DNA of 64,000 nucleotides from Camillea tinctor. Its lineage: Eukaryota > Ascomycota > Sordariomycetes > Xylariales > Xylariaceae. How positions within the stretch are numbered: position 1 is the first letter of the stretch; each line of letters begins with the position of its first letter. Location of the stretch: the NCBI GenBank assembly GCA_022578605.1, contig MU394051.1, forward strand, positions 1,762,995 through 1,826,994. The letters are read 5' to 3'. A program made the position numbers and the translations under genes. Of this stretch, positions 23,764 to 35,585 are shown piece by piece. Under the pieces are notes generated by a model that did no database searches, was not told the DNA's origin, and worked only from the letters and a program-made list of their open reading frames with translations.

Positions 23764-25584
23764 GCTAGTTCAGCAGTCTTGGGACTTAGTTTTTGGTACG
23801 TGAACGTCGTCAATGAACGGACGCGGAAAAGCGCGTTGAATGGTATAAACGATGTCACATATACAGGGGTTGCTGAGAAAGCTTACCAACATAAGATAGT
23901 AGTAGGCTACATACTAGTAACGGACGTCGAAAAACAACGGAATAGCTTCATCTAGCGCATTCAATCACGGCGAGCTAAACTAGAACATCAACCCCTTTTT
24001 TTTTTTTGGTCTACCTAGTCACGCGGGCGCTTCGGACCTGCTAACATTAGAACTCATAAGTCTGAGGTCAGAGTTTCTTTTAGATTATGATGATCACCTT
24101 AGATAATAATTAGCATAGTAGCGCGCTTGATGATAAGAGAATAGACGCGACGTTGTATGTGTTGAACTTACTCAGCGTGAAGCGTGGTGGTGGTGAAGCG
24201 CGTGTTTACTCGGATTGACGGTGATGATGGCGGTGCAAGAGTTTTGAGGCCTCTCGCAACTCAATATAGTCTCGGCGGATCACCTCATTAGGCAATTGTT
24301 ATGCTACGCCTGGTATGTCGGAGTTGATTGGTGGGTTGGGGATTCGGTGCAAGGTGGGTAGGTTGCAACATTCCATCAACATTCCAGCGCCATTGGCGTC
24401 GGACTTTTGGGTCCATCGAGCTTTATAATTATTTTTGGAAATGGTGTTTTGAGCCTCACGTTACGGCTAGAGTGGTGTTATAGGCCGTATTAAACCTAAG
24501 GCGTGCTAGTATCCCTCTAATACGGATGCTCAGCCTCTTGGGACGAACCTCTTTTGGGTGGTCCCATGCAAATGGCAGCTCCGATTTTTGTCTGGGGTCG
24601 GAGCGGAGCGGCTCCTCTCTCCTAAGGCCCCCCTAAGGCCTCCGTGAGGGTGATCATAATGGCAGGGTAGTAACCACATGCAGGAACGTAAAATTGGATT
24701 CATTCCATGTCCCATTACCACATTTGGCGCCTCGCACCCTTGAACTTCCCCGGCCGATATACCAGATACCTTTCGTATCTGGCACTAGATTCGCTGTGAT
24801 ACGAAATGCAATTACAGCCTTTGAATGCCATTGTCAAATCAACCTCTAGAGAATGGCTGGCCCCCATTGGGGTGAGCTCGGCTCCACCCACCCTTGTAAT
24901 CCAGCCTTATGGGGCGAATGCAGATGGTTTCTCCTTAACTATACCACATATCTGCCGGACCACTTGGTTGTCGTTCGGATGTAACTAGCACCTCAAAAGG
25001 ACGATTGTTACACCCGGGTAGTTCCTGACTACGTGCAGAAGCTTCATGGGACCGTGAACCAGGCTGGTTTCATCTTCCTCGTGTGTGATTCTTAGCATGG
25101 CTTGGAAACGCCTAGGGCACATTGGACAAGGCCCCATCCTGCTCTATCTGATGAGAGATAGATCGCGATTGTATGGATCGTATGGCGACGAGCTTAAGCA
25201 TTGTTGTACTTGTCCTCTCGTATTGACGATGATCTCTATGCCGGGACATGTGTTCATGTCATCAAACCCTTGATGGTGGTTGGATCAGAACTCCCGACGG
25301 ATAGATATATGTATGGCAGCTCGTCTCTAGATATGCCTTCGACATCATGGCAAGTATAGCCGCCGATTTGAAACATTGTCTCAAAGTTGTCTTAAGAGTC
25401 CCATAAAGTCATCAGCCAAACAAGTTCCCCAAACGGTATACCATTGACCGAGATTGCCACTTGCCCTAAAGGGTCGTCGTGTCGGATAGAGCCGCTGGTG
25501 AATATTGAGTGATGTACGTCGTATGATGTCATTTGCTAGGGCTGTAGTTGCTGACGACTGCTGCAGATCTTCTTCTCCTTCACT

Positions 25585-27253
25585 ATGGTTGGTGTTCCAG
25601 GCAAATACAAAGGTATGATGCACTATATTCACCAATATTCCACTGTGGGATTTTGCTTGGCTAACGCACCTAACTTTTGTAGGTTGCAATACCTGCAGGC
25701 TTCGAAGAGTGAAGTGCGATAATACTCGGCCATTCTGCAAGAAGTGCACAGATTATGGTCGCGAGTGTGCTGGTTATGAGCGAGAGACAGTGTTCATCGT
25801 GGGCACTCCCGAAGAAAAGGGGAGATGCGCCTCTCACCCCCCACGAAATCTATCGAGTTCGAGAAAGAGCCATTCGGACGATGAAAACCAGCAAGCGGAT
25901 CAGTTGAAGTTGACAGCGGCGGAACCATGGCAACCAGCGTGGAACGATATGATCTCCTTGACGTCGAAATCTGGAACGCATTGGTTTCGAATTGTCGCTC
26001 ACCAAACCAATCTCGATTCTTCTATGCAGAGTAGCAAGGCGTCGTCTCAAGAAAACAAAATTGCGCTGTCGTTGATGGGTTCCCGGCCTCTCGATGTCAC
26101 GCCCACATTTGGACAGGAGGACTTTAAACTAAAATCATCCTGCTTGATGAATTTGCCAACGAGCGGCGGTAGTCAAGCCAGTAGCTCTAACACGGAAGGG
26201 CTATGCCTATTTTTATATGAGGTAATATTGAACCGTTTAACTCGTGACGTTATCTTCAGCACTAACTAGGTATTAGCAAAACTCTTCGGCCACATATAGT
26301 AACGAGCGGCATTGGAAAGATCCTGCTGCGCTAGGGGATGCAATTCGTGAGCCAGGCCCTGCAGCATATCAGAATTTTCCCGCTCATCATTTCTTTGCCA
26401 GAGTTTATCGTCCAAGTGCTGTAAGTGTATAGCCTCCGTAATAGAAGTATGTCCTGGGACTAAACGAAATCAGATTTGGGCGGCGTTACTTAACCGCCAA
26501 CCGACTTTCCTTTGTTCACCGGAATGGACTATTGTGCCTTGGGAGCACCATCCTAGGACGCCGCTTGATGACCTTCTCGATATAGTGGTTCTCCTGCCGT
26601 CGATATACTCCCGAGCGGACCGCATCACCCCACTCGAGCCTAGCATGGATCGACAACTGAAAGCGAAGGATCTTTTGAGCAACTGCATCAATATCGAGAC
26701 ACAGTTTGATATCTGGTACAGCGTTATCGAGCAAAATACCAACGAATCGTCGTCTCGAGGCCACCTGTACTGGGTTGGCGATGCAGCAACTGGAGGACAG
26801 CCACCATTCGCCGAGTCGTTCAATTATAACTCTCCTTTGATGTGCTTGGTGCACGTATACTACTGGACAGTTCTGATCGGGTTCCACCAGTGCATATATT
26901 CGCTTCTCCAGGTCATCTTCGAGTCTGAAAGCGGAACCTCGAGTCCAACTATGACATCAGATCTACCTCCTGGCCTTGACCCCCGGAAGTACCAGCCCGC
27001 AGAGAACCGAATGCTGGCGGCGAATGTGTGCCGAAGCATGGAATTTGCCCTTAGAACAACCGGGCAGCCAGATCTTTTGGCAGCACCGCTCTGGATAGTA
27101 ACCGACCTGTTCAACAGAATGAGAAGCTTTGGTGGAGGGGATATGGAGTACATGTGGTGCACAAATTTCCAAGGAAGATTGGAAACAAGAAGCCGTGAGA
27201 TGAGTGCTTGGTTGCAAGACAAGAGGTGGAGAGAGATTAGTCGCTTCGGCTGA
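25585..27253 (+). CDS. Zn(II)2Cys6 fungal transcription factor
   Basis: Four exons (25585-25612, 25683-26221, 26277-26420, 26474-27253) encode 496 residues. A 28-nt first exon supplies MVGVPGKYK. Exon 2 completes a classic C6 zinc cluster with Cys at 11, 14, 21, 28, 31 and 38 (spacing C-x2-C-x6-C-x6-C-x2-C-x6-C). A Ser/Gln-rich linker follows. Then comes the fungal_trans_2-type regulatory region: LYEQNSSATYSNERHW, FFARVYRPSAIWAALLNRQP, PEWTIVPWEHHPRTPLDDLL and a C-terminal WLQDKRWREISRFG. Introns of 70, 55 and 53 nt were fixed by frame; the second uses the AG at 26275-26276, since the two upstream AGs give stops. It presumably binds CGG-type sites in the nucleus; its targets cannot be told from the sequence. 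No adjacent metabolic cluster is evident. Confidence 0.9.
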
Positions 27254-28125
27254 GGGACAGAATCCAGACGGAGGATTAGGAAGAAGGGGTCGTCAAAGTG
27301 AAGGCATGAGATGTGTGAGTGAGTTGCCAGGAGCACCACCACCATAAAAGAAAAGGGAAAGGGGACTTCCTACCTACTCAGGTTAGGTATTGGAAGGTAA
27401 TTAATATTCGTTTGAGTGTATAATCTATAGAAACTGGTAATTTAATAGGGAACAAGATATCACTAGGTCGGTAGATAAAAGAGAAACTTTATTTGTATTC
27501 GGCTCAACTGTCTTTCATGTGATTTGTGGTTCTTAAAAAGTTAAAAACTGTAGATCAATAAATGAGGTAACCAGTTTATCTACTACTTACTAGCTAAAGT
27601 ACCGGAGTTGGTGCGAAGTTCACCTGAAACTTCGGCGTCTCCTTCTAAACTACCGATTTCCGTCCGTTATCTACCTACCCGTTTCGGTATAGAGGTTTCA
27701 CACTTTGCAGTTTTGGAAGTTCCAGCTCCCCGTTGCCGGCGGGTCCACGGATGTATCCGATCTTACCTAACAATGTGGCGTTAAAAATGACGATTGTGGC
27801 AGGTGTATGTGGCTAGTATGGTACAGAGAGCCCTCTTCACTAGGTTATGTAAGGTTGGGTGTGTCGGGGTGGGTTAGGTAGTACTAGGTACCTAGCAGAT
27901 CCCGTCAGCGAAAGCTTTGGGTTGGCTTGAGCTCCTCTTTAGTGCACAATTACAGGTAGGTAGAGTTTAGTAGCTTCGTAACTGTTGGCAGCCTTGCCTA
28001 AACCACCCGCACTACATCACCTTGAGATCCAGACCACTTTCATACCCCCCCAGCCTTCTACGCCCTTTCTAGAGACACCATTCACCAAGAATTTACTCCC
28101 ATCCGCACATAGAATTGTCCCCAAA
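27254..28125. other. intergenic region upstream of Pre6
   Basis: About 870 bp without a recognisable gene. It contains GTTAGGTAGTACTAGGTACC-type motifs near 27870-27895 and the presumed Pre6 promoter. Confidence 0.5.
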
Positions 28126-29170
28126 ATGGCGTCAGGATACGACAGAGCCCTTTCCGGTAAGTGTTCCTCCACAAATCGTTCAAAAATGTCAAGTGGTCTA
28201 GCTAACCTGTCCCGCCCTCAGTATTCAGGTGCGTTCGAGGCGTATGCGCTTCTGCATATTAGAGTATTTCCTAACGACGAACAGTCCCGACGGACACGTA
28301 TTCCAGGTCGAATATGCTGGTGAAGCCGTCAAGCGAGGTATTGCTCCCAATATGTCGTTTGGCCCAACCAAAATAAACTAAATGTCGTCCTAGGAACCTG
28401 TGCGGTGGGCGTAAAGGGCCAGGATATCGTCGTTCTCGGCTGCGAAAAGCGATCGGCGATGAAGCTGCAAGACACCCGCATCACACCCTCGAAGATCGGT
28501 CTCGTCGATACACACGTTTGCCTGGCCTTTGCTGGTCTGAATGCCGATGCCCGCATTCTGGTAGACAAGGCACGGCTAGAAGCGCAATCGCACCGTCTGA
28601 CCGTTGAAGACCCCGTCTCGATTGAGTATATCACAAAATACGTGGCTGGCGTGCAGCAGCGGTATACCCAGAGCGGTGGTGTTCGGCCGTTTGGTATCAG
28701 CACTCTGATTGTTGGGTTCGACAAGGGCAACACCACGCCGAGACTCTACCAGACTGAACCCAGTGGTATCTACTCCGCATGGTATGTTTTTCTGGTCTCA
28801 TTTCCTACCAAGGGGCACACTTTGTTGAACGCACATACCATTAACACTAAGCAGGAAAGCAAATGCCATCGGCCGCTCCAGCAAGACAGTCCGAGAATTC
28901 TTAGAGCGGAACTACAAGGAGGACATGGACCGCGAGGCCACGATCCGGTTAGCCATCAAATCACTCCTGGAAGTGGTGCAGACGGGTGCGAAAAACATCG
29001 AGATTGCCATCATGGCGCCGGGTAAGACCATCGAGATGCTGCCCGTCGAGGACATCGAGGGCTACGTCAAGAACATCGAGCAGGAGAAGCAGGAGGAGGC
29101 AGCCAAGAAGAAGACCGGTCGGACGCCGGGAACCGGCAGTGCAGCTATCCTGACTAGGGAGCGTGACTAA
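28126..29170 (+). CDS. PRE6: 20S proteasome subunit alpha-4 (Pre6/PSMA7)
   Basis: Five exons (28126-28156, 28222-28228, 28285-28337, 28394-28781, 28855-29170) encode 264 residues. The second exon is only 7 nt (TATTCAG) and supplies most of the Val-Phe-Ser that joins [10 protein letters not shown] to [18 protein letters not shown]. That stretch is the alpha-subunit N-terminal signature ([20 protein letters not shown]). The rest matches alpha-4: [71 protein letters not shown] and [18 protein letters not shown], plus a Lys/Glu-rich tail. Alpha subunits form the outer rings that gate the core particle and dock the 19S cap. It converges with the CHY zinc-finger gene. Confidence 0.96.
28222..28228 (+). 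other. 7-nt microexon of Pre6
   Basis: Flanked by ccctcag upstream and gtgcgt downstream. Without these 7 nt the frame between exons 1 and 3 breaks; with them the protein reads ALSVFSPDGHVF, as in the family. Confidence 0.9.
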
Positions 29171-29591
29171 AGCGGGGGTGAATGAAGGATAATGAATGAG
29201 AAAAAAAGAAAAGAACAAGGCAGGGCAAGGAAGAGACAGGCCAAAGTGAGATGCATCCATCGTAATCCCATGATTAGACGAGACCATATTCATAGAGTGG
29301 CCAAAATGTCACGAATTAGGGGAACTTGTACACTATACTTGGCCTTACGCGTATAATCCCAAGTTCACCATCATGGTGAAATATCCCATGCCCCTACTTC
29401 TGACTTACTTCCTTTCCTTATTTCCTCGAAATAGTGCTTGTTTTTTCTTTCTTTCTTAATAGTCTAAAATGCCGTGGTATCATAAAAAAAGTTCAGTGCT
29501 TATTATACATCCCAACCCCTTACTCTTACTCCTACCCCTGAATAATCCTTTCTTTTCTTTTCCCTCCCCCCTCTTTACCAGTATCGATTAC
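29171..29591. other. convergent 3' region between Pre6 and the CHY gene
   Basis: 421 bp between two convergent stop codons. It is AT- and pyrimidine-rich, with no gene seen, and likely holds both 3' UTRs and polyadenylation sites. Confidence 0.5.
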
Positions 29592-30150
29592 CTAGCCTAG
29601 CTTATCCGCATCGGACTGGATATCGAAGATGGAGCGCTGGGCATCGGCGCCGACACGGTCGTCCTTGATCATGCGGTTGTTGACGCGGGCGTCATCGCCC
29701 TCGATGGTCAGGGCGGGCTTGGGTACGACGGCCTCGATGACGAAGTGGTTGTCGCAGTGCGGGCAGTATTCGTCGGCCTCCTCGAACTCCTGCGCGTCCT
29801 TGCGGAAGCACTTGCGGCACTTCTTGCACGCGAACGTCATCTCGAACGTCTGCAGCAGGTCGTGCTTCTCCTGCTCCCGGTGGCACTCGGCGCAGTCGAA
29901 CCACTTCTTGCCTGTGGTGGAAGGGGAGAAGGGGGTTAGCGGGGAGGGAATGAGGGAGGAGAGAGGAAGAGGATGGTAGGGGTTTGCGAGAGGGACGTAC
30001 AGCAGGGCGATCGGATTGCCACTTGGGCATTTAGAACATGTTTGCTATGTTTGATGGTTAGTCTTCTTCCTGCTTCTCGTTTTTTTTTCTAGCTTGCAAG
30101 ATGAAAACTACGGATCCTTTACATAGGCAATTAGAGACAACTCACCACAT
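29592..30150 (-). CDS. CHY-type zinc-finger protein
   Basis: Three exons (30146-30150, 30001-30044, 29592-29911) encode 122 residues. The first exon is just 5 nt, ATG plus two bases of the Cys2 codon. The first intron (101 nt) ends in a textbook branch site and acceptor (gactaac...catag), and the second is 89 nt. The protein starts MCKHVLNAQVAIRSPCCKKW and continues with FDCAECHREQEKH, FACKKCRKCFRKD and DEYCPHCDNHFVIEA. This is the CHY zinc-finger layout, with Cys/His pairs expected to bind three zinc ions. The domain occurs in yeast Hot13, a mitochondrial intermembrane-space factor, and in larger CHY-RING ligases. This protein is one small domain with a conserved-looking acidic tail (GDDARVNNRMIKDDRV). 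Its role is not clear from the sequence. Confidence 0.85.
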
Positions 30151-31700
30151 GTTTTTAATCGTAGCGTGGGTAGGTAAAACCCAATCATTCAATCACTTAT
30201 CCAAGAATAAGTCGGGAAAGCTTCAAAATACTCAAACAGCTTTTGGCTTTCGTTGTAGTGGAAGCACGCGTGTATCCCGGAGGCGAGTTGCTGGTGTGCT
30301 GGAGATGGAAGAGTTTCTAGTGGAATCGATTTACGCGGATAACTACGGAGCCCCACCTAAATGGTGTTATGTATGTATTGAAACCTAGGTACATAAGTAC
30401 CTATGTACCCAGATACTTGTGTAACTGTGAGCCACGCCGCTATTAGCCGGACCTCCCCCTCGATACCTGGGTACTTACTCTGGTATTAGGAACGGACAAT
30501 CACGTGATGTAGAGCAGCCATTCCAACCTCCTATTCAGTCTTCGCCTTAACAAAGATTCTTATCAAAATGTCCATCCCATGAATTTGAATCATGCTTTTT
30601 GGTACTCGACAAGTTAGTAAGGAATCACGCAGGGCCAATGTTATTGAATACCCCATATGCCCATCGAAATATGATGAAATCACTCGGGCTATTTTCGCCT
30701 TGTGCCAAGAGGTTGGTCGCTGGTGACTTACACCACGAATATTCGAAAATCGTCGGCTATTCCTGCCACAACAGTTACACCAGACTATATGTTGGTTAAT
30801 TGCAGAGTAAAACATTCACAGAGCAAATTGACAATTGGTGCCCCCAACGTATGGAAACATTTAGGTTAGCTTGTGCATTACTTCACGACAAGCAACATAT
30901 TGGGTTTAGGATTAGATTCTCGGAAAGCTAAACGTAGCAACTCATATCTCCCCTTCCTAAATCCCATTTAGACTGACGAACACTCGGGGAACCAACAAGC
31001 GCGCAATGGCTATGAATGCTCATACTAGGGAGTAGAACAAATATGCTATAAAATCAAGGAGATGCCCACCCAGTGAATCTAACTGGGATTTTCATGGAGC
31101 AGCCGGGATGAGTAATTATGGCCCATATCACCTAGCAAGCAGGGACCCAGGAATATTTATAACCACAAAGAAGTCTTAGCACTTGTCTAGATGACAACTG
31201 GGAATTATAAAGTGTTTATACGGCAGTGTCAACAAGTCGTTTCATCATTTCATCTTCTACCTCAAACCATGCGACTGGAGATTTCCTAATAAGAAGAAAT
31301 CCTTCCTTCTCTCATGAAAACTCCATTAAACTCAAATAAACTCTCTCATTTGCTGCGTATGGCTCAAAGACAGCAGACATAATCATCATCGCAGCAACAC
31401 GCAATGCCTCGAGTCAAAAATCACTCCTCTCTCTCCTTCATGGATGAGAGAAAAACGCGTGAGTGGGTATAAACTAGAACGAAACGCCTCATAAAAATCA
31501 ACATCCTTCACTGCCCTTAAAAAAAAACCCTTTGGGTCTGCATGCATGCTCGTTTTGATAGAGTGTTGGGGGGAGGTGGTGTATATACTCGGGTATCTCG
31601 AGAAAATAAACAAAAGAGAGAAATCGCAAAATCGGTTCCCATTCATTTGGATTTTTGCCTTTTTTTTCTCTGCGTGATGTTCACGCCATCCCCGCGCCCA
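30151..31700. other. intergenic region, no gene seen
   Basis: 1.5 kb between the start of the CHY gene and the 3' end of the next minus-strand gene. It is AT-rich with short unsupported frames only. A palindromic CCTAGGTACATAAGTACCTA-like motif lies near 30386-30405. Confidence 0.5.
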
Positions 31701-33443
31701 CTAATCCATGAAAAGCTTCCTCACCTCCGACCTTCTCGGTCGTGGAGCACGAGCGGGAGGGGCCGCAGAAGCAGAACCTGAAGGGGAAGAAGGAGGTTCT
31801 TGCGGCGATGGAGATGACGACCGTGCTGCTACGCCGCCTGTGTTCTTCTTCTGGGAAGCGGTACGCTTCTGCACCCTATCGTTCTTGGTGTTCTTCGTCG
31901 ATGCCGCCGCCTTCCTCTTGTTAGCCGGAGTCTTGGGCCGCGCAACACCCTTGGTCAGCGGGACCCGGGTGCGGCGGAAGTGATGCCACTTCATTATTGT
32001 CTCAAGCTCTTTCTCGGGCTTTTCCTCTAGCTTACTCCCTGGCTTATTATCTAGCTCTGTCTCCGGCTCTGGCGTCTTTGGGCCGGGAGTTGGGCCAGGA
32101 GTGAGTGGGGATAGAGGTGCGGGACCAGACTCTGCTGTCTCAGCTTGAGCGAGTGGTGGTGTGGTTGCCCTCTTGGCTAGGGAGGGGGCATTGAATACTC
32201 TCTTGACTTTAGAGGGGGTTGCTTTAGTTCTCTTAACTCGGGAGGGAGTGTCATCGGGACAATCTGTGCGAGCACGCTTGACTCGTGAGGTATTTGTGAT
32301 GGCGTCGTCGTCGTCAGAGGAAGAGGGGCTCTCTCGCTTGATGCCTCTTGGCTGTGGTTGCCGCTGCAGCGTTTCGGTCCTGGGGCTACTATTTGCCATT
32401 GGCTTAGATTTCTCCCCCTTCGCTGATTCCATCGTCTCTGGACTATTGTTGCTAGTGGCTGGGGACGGGAGCAAAGGTATCTCTTCTGGTTCGAACTTGA
32501 CAGGACTGTCTGCCTTGGACTTGACAAGGACATCTGTTTCGGGCTTCTCAATCTTATCTACCCTGAACCTTTTAGGTACATAAAGAGTTCGAGGTCTCTC
32601 GAACTGCTCGAAGTATGGCTCCAAGTAGTTCTTGGTGGCTGGTTCGACCGCAGCTAGGAGCAATGCTCCGGTTTCAGGCACGTCTAGGTTGTAATGACCA
32701 GTCAACCGTTTGATAAGGCTGTCTGCATCGGAACTGAGAAGATCCTTGGTATCTGATAGGTGCAGATGTTGATATACAAGCGCGTCTACGAGAGCCGGCA
32801 GAGTCGGAATGAAGACCTTATCTGCCATTAGAATATTGCCATCTGATGTATCAGTGACCGTGCTATGACGATTTCTAAGTACTTTCTGATCTGTCTTCGA
32901 ATTCGAGTTGTAATTCCATGATCTCCATGGATTTGCATAGACCCGTCCCTGGATGGTATGGGCTTGGGTTACAGTTTGCTGCTTTATAGATAGGTGGTAT
33001 GTGTCTTCAGACCAAAGGCGCAAGAAGACACTTGGCTTATCACCTAGCTGTGGCCTTTGCAGTAGGACATCAGCATCTCGATGGAGCTTCCAGAGCTTAC
33101 TTTCTGGTACTGGTCCTCGCCCTACAGCGGCCTTGACATCGGACATAGATGTAGGCTGGTCCCATTGACCCACCATAGTAAGTAGATTAACGAAATGATC
33201 AAGCTTAGATGTGCTAATGAGTAGGTCGATAATAGGACTAGTCGAACTGTCGGGCTGCACCCAACAAGCGGCGGAATTACCGACTAGGATGAAAGGGTGG
33301 TCGATGTATTCTAGCATAGCACGTACATCGTGAATGCTATCAACCAGCGTGTTGATATCGTGGACAACCGGCTGATTGAGAGGGGAGGATGGAGAGCCAA
33401 CAAAGGGCACCCTCAGGAGTTGGCGCAGATAATATCCGAACAT
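31701..33443 (-). CDS. hypothetical protein with basic (S/K)RVKR repeats
   Basis: Single exon, 580 residues from ATG at 33443 to TAG at 31701. No family is recognised with certainty. Residues 1-290 look folded: YLRQLL, then FILVGNSAACWVQ and a following PIIDLLIST, recalling the start of nucleotidyltransferase-like folds (weak inference). Next come LRLWSEDTYHLSI and FIPTLPALVDALVYQHLHLS. Residues 300-580 are disordered and rich in Pro, Ser, Lys and Glu. Four related basic units (SRVKR, SRVKR, SKVKR, SLAKR at 386-425) occur within a stretch full of KRAR/KRTK signals, suggesting nuclear localisation. The C-terminus is again basic (RKAAASTKNTKNDRVQKRT, RAPRPRRSEVRKLF). The folded N-terminus argues that this is a real gene. 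Confidence 0.7.
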   Translation of the reverse strand: MFGYYLRQLLRVPFVGSPSSPLNQPVVHDINTLVDSIHDVRAMLEYIDHPFILVGNSAACWVQPDSSTSPIIDLLISTSKLDHFVNLLTMVGQWDQPTSMSDVKAAVGRGPVPESKLWKLHRDADVLLQRPQLGDKPSVFLRLWSEDTYHLSIKQQTVTQAHTIQGRVYANPWRSWNYNSNSKTDQKVLRNRHSTVTDTSDGNILMADKVFIPTLPALVDALVYQHLHLSDTKDLLSSDADSLIKRLTGHYNLDVPETGALLLAAVEPATKNYLEPYFEQFERPRTLYVPKRFRVDKIEKPETDVLVKSKADSPVKFEPEEIPLLPSPATSNNSPETMESAKGEKSKPMANSSPRTETLQRQPQPRGIKRESPSSSDDDDAITNTSRVKRARTDCPDDTPSRVKRTKATPSKVKRVFNAPSLAKRATTPPLAQAETAESGPAPLSPLTPGPTPGPKTPEPETELDNKPGSKLEEKPEKELETIMKWHHFRRTRVPLTKGVARPKTPANKRKAAASTKNTKNDRVQKRTASQKKNTGGVAARSSSPSPQEPPSSPSGSASAAPPARAPRPRRSEVRKLFMD

Positions 33444-35585
33444 TGTGGATATAGTATGGTAAGGAGTAGTGAATATCGTAGAAGGGTGTTGTAAAGATGG
33501 GGTGAATATACTATCGTCGGTAGAGATAGATAATTATTGTTACGGAATATCAGAGAGGTGGGGTGGGGATGTCTAGGCTATTCAATGTATTGTAATATCA
33601 AAAGACAATGACTAGATAGGCCTACTAGACGAATGTTTCGGTGCGGTGTTAGTCAAGTATAAATGTAGTAAGTCTCATGAAACTATTGTGTCTGCGCATG
33701 GGAGATGAGTGATGGAGAAGAGATGGTGGGTAGTCTCTAGGTGGGATGTAATTATATGCGCAGGAGAAAATAGAATAAGAATTGAATACAAGTATAGGAA
33801 TTATTCAGGGGAAGACATAGAATGCAAAGGTTGGGTGATTTGCGGGTGGTTTCCTAGGTGCAAGTTGCAAATGTAATGAGACGTACGGTGGGAAGTCGAA
33901 AAATACCTTATAGGAATAAAAATATGGGTAGAATTGATTAAATCCAAGTAGAGGAAGTTTGAGGACTGAGAGAATAGACTATATAGTTTATTCTTTCCAG
34001 AATTCAGTTTGTGGGCAAGAGATTCGCCAACCTCGTCGTTGCTAGGGAGCTTTCGCTTCATTAACTGCACCCTTATTTTCCCGCGGAGCAAGAAGGAGGG
34101 GGGTAGACTTTACTAGCAAACACGCAACAAACTATACATTGCGTCCCTGCCGTTTAAAGTAGAACAGGGGAATGATAATCGAATCACGGTAAACCATATC
34201 AATCGAGTCACTATCCATCTTGATGGTTGCAGGGCAAACCATCAGCCTTCGATGCTATATACATGATATTCGCCAACCCACAGAAAGTTGTCAATAATGA
34301 CATGTAATGCCATATTTGTTTTGAAATATAAGCTGTTAGAATTATTGGATATCCATAACGTGTATGCATTTTGTGATCCGACTTTATCGAGTAGTTTATA
34401 TAATATTGAATACAAGTTCTCTCCTTCGTAGTAAGCTAGGAGATAACGTGCAAGTAAAATATCATGAAAACCCAGGACACGCTGAGGTTATGAAGAAAAT
34501 ATTAGATTTTCCCATAATTTAATAAAGTTACAAATTAAAGCAAAAAAACCCTTTAACTTAAGTCTTCCCCTTTTCGTGGCGGTAATGATATTTTACCTAG
34601 AAACAACATTTATACACCATAGTGTTAGAAACGAATGTACTAAAAGAGTTCTTAATCTAATTTATTTCCAAAAAAAAAAAAAAAAAGAAGACATATCCTT
34701 CGTACCCATTTTAAAGGGGTACGTTCTAATAACTATGTATACTTAAAGAAAGCTAAGGCCTTTCCAATGAGCCGATATCTACTTCTGGCTCTTCGCAATG
34801 TATTGATTGTACCTAGTATAATATCTGTATATTGAGAGAATATGACATTTACGATGTAGTTACCTCTATATGCCACCTTCATAGGTTGTGCGCTCAGAAG
34901 TATGGTTAGTAATAGATATATCAATGAGCGGTCTTAAGGCAAGTTTGATTTGAATATAACCACGGTGCTCAGAAGCTAAGGGCATGTAATAGCTTATTAC
35001 ATATATAGTCTCGTGCATATGGGGTTTCTACTCTCTTTTACGTCTCTCTTCCCCTTATGTTCCTAGGGTGATTCTGCTCGTTCTCACCCTCACACTTCGC
35101 CTATTTATTGCTGCTCTAGTTTTGGGGGGAGGGGGGTTACCCTCACTCGATAGAGTAAATAATCGACCATTAGGTAGAACGTGAAGTCTACTGTAGAAAA
35201 TGCCATTGTCTACTTAGGTATCTTCTCCGTTACCCCCTCCCCCTTCTTCATCCCTTATAATCCATATGAGAAACTAGGCCGCATCTACTACCGCTATGCT
35301 CGTCCCATGGCTTTGGAGTATAGAGGAAGTAGCAAAATATGACCCAAAAAAGTAAGTCATGAAGAACCTCATTCCTATGTCTATTGTCTTGCCCTCGTTT
35401 CACGTCATTTCGCCCAATTCTGTATCGTAATTCTGAACCCTCTCTCCCCCTCCCTTTCATTCCCCGGCGTATGGAATCCCCTAATCCCCTGGTACTCGCT
35501 GCCTCAGGTAAAACCCGCCTATCTATCCATCTACCCATCCATCAATCGATTGATCAATCAATCACCGCCTTCGCGCCGAGGATCT
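33444..35585. other. AT-rich intergenic region, no gene seen
   Basis: 2.1 kb, strongly AT-rich around 34300-35000, with a 17-A run at 34670-34686. Only short unsupported frames occur. Confidence 0.5.

Larger units (their letters stand above)
19367..25584. other. 6.2-kb gene-poor region between the Mnr2-like gene and the C6 regulator
   Basis: No intact gene was found. The block contains a G-run array, an alternating GT/GC tract, many TAGGTAGG-like motifs and, around 22.3-25.3 kb, GC-richer sequence with short interrupted frames that look like decayed coding DNA. The strongest of these is listed as a possible pseudogene. Confidence 0.5.
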
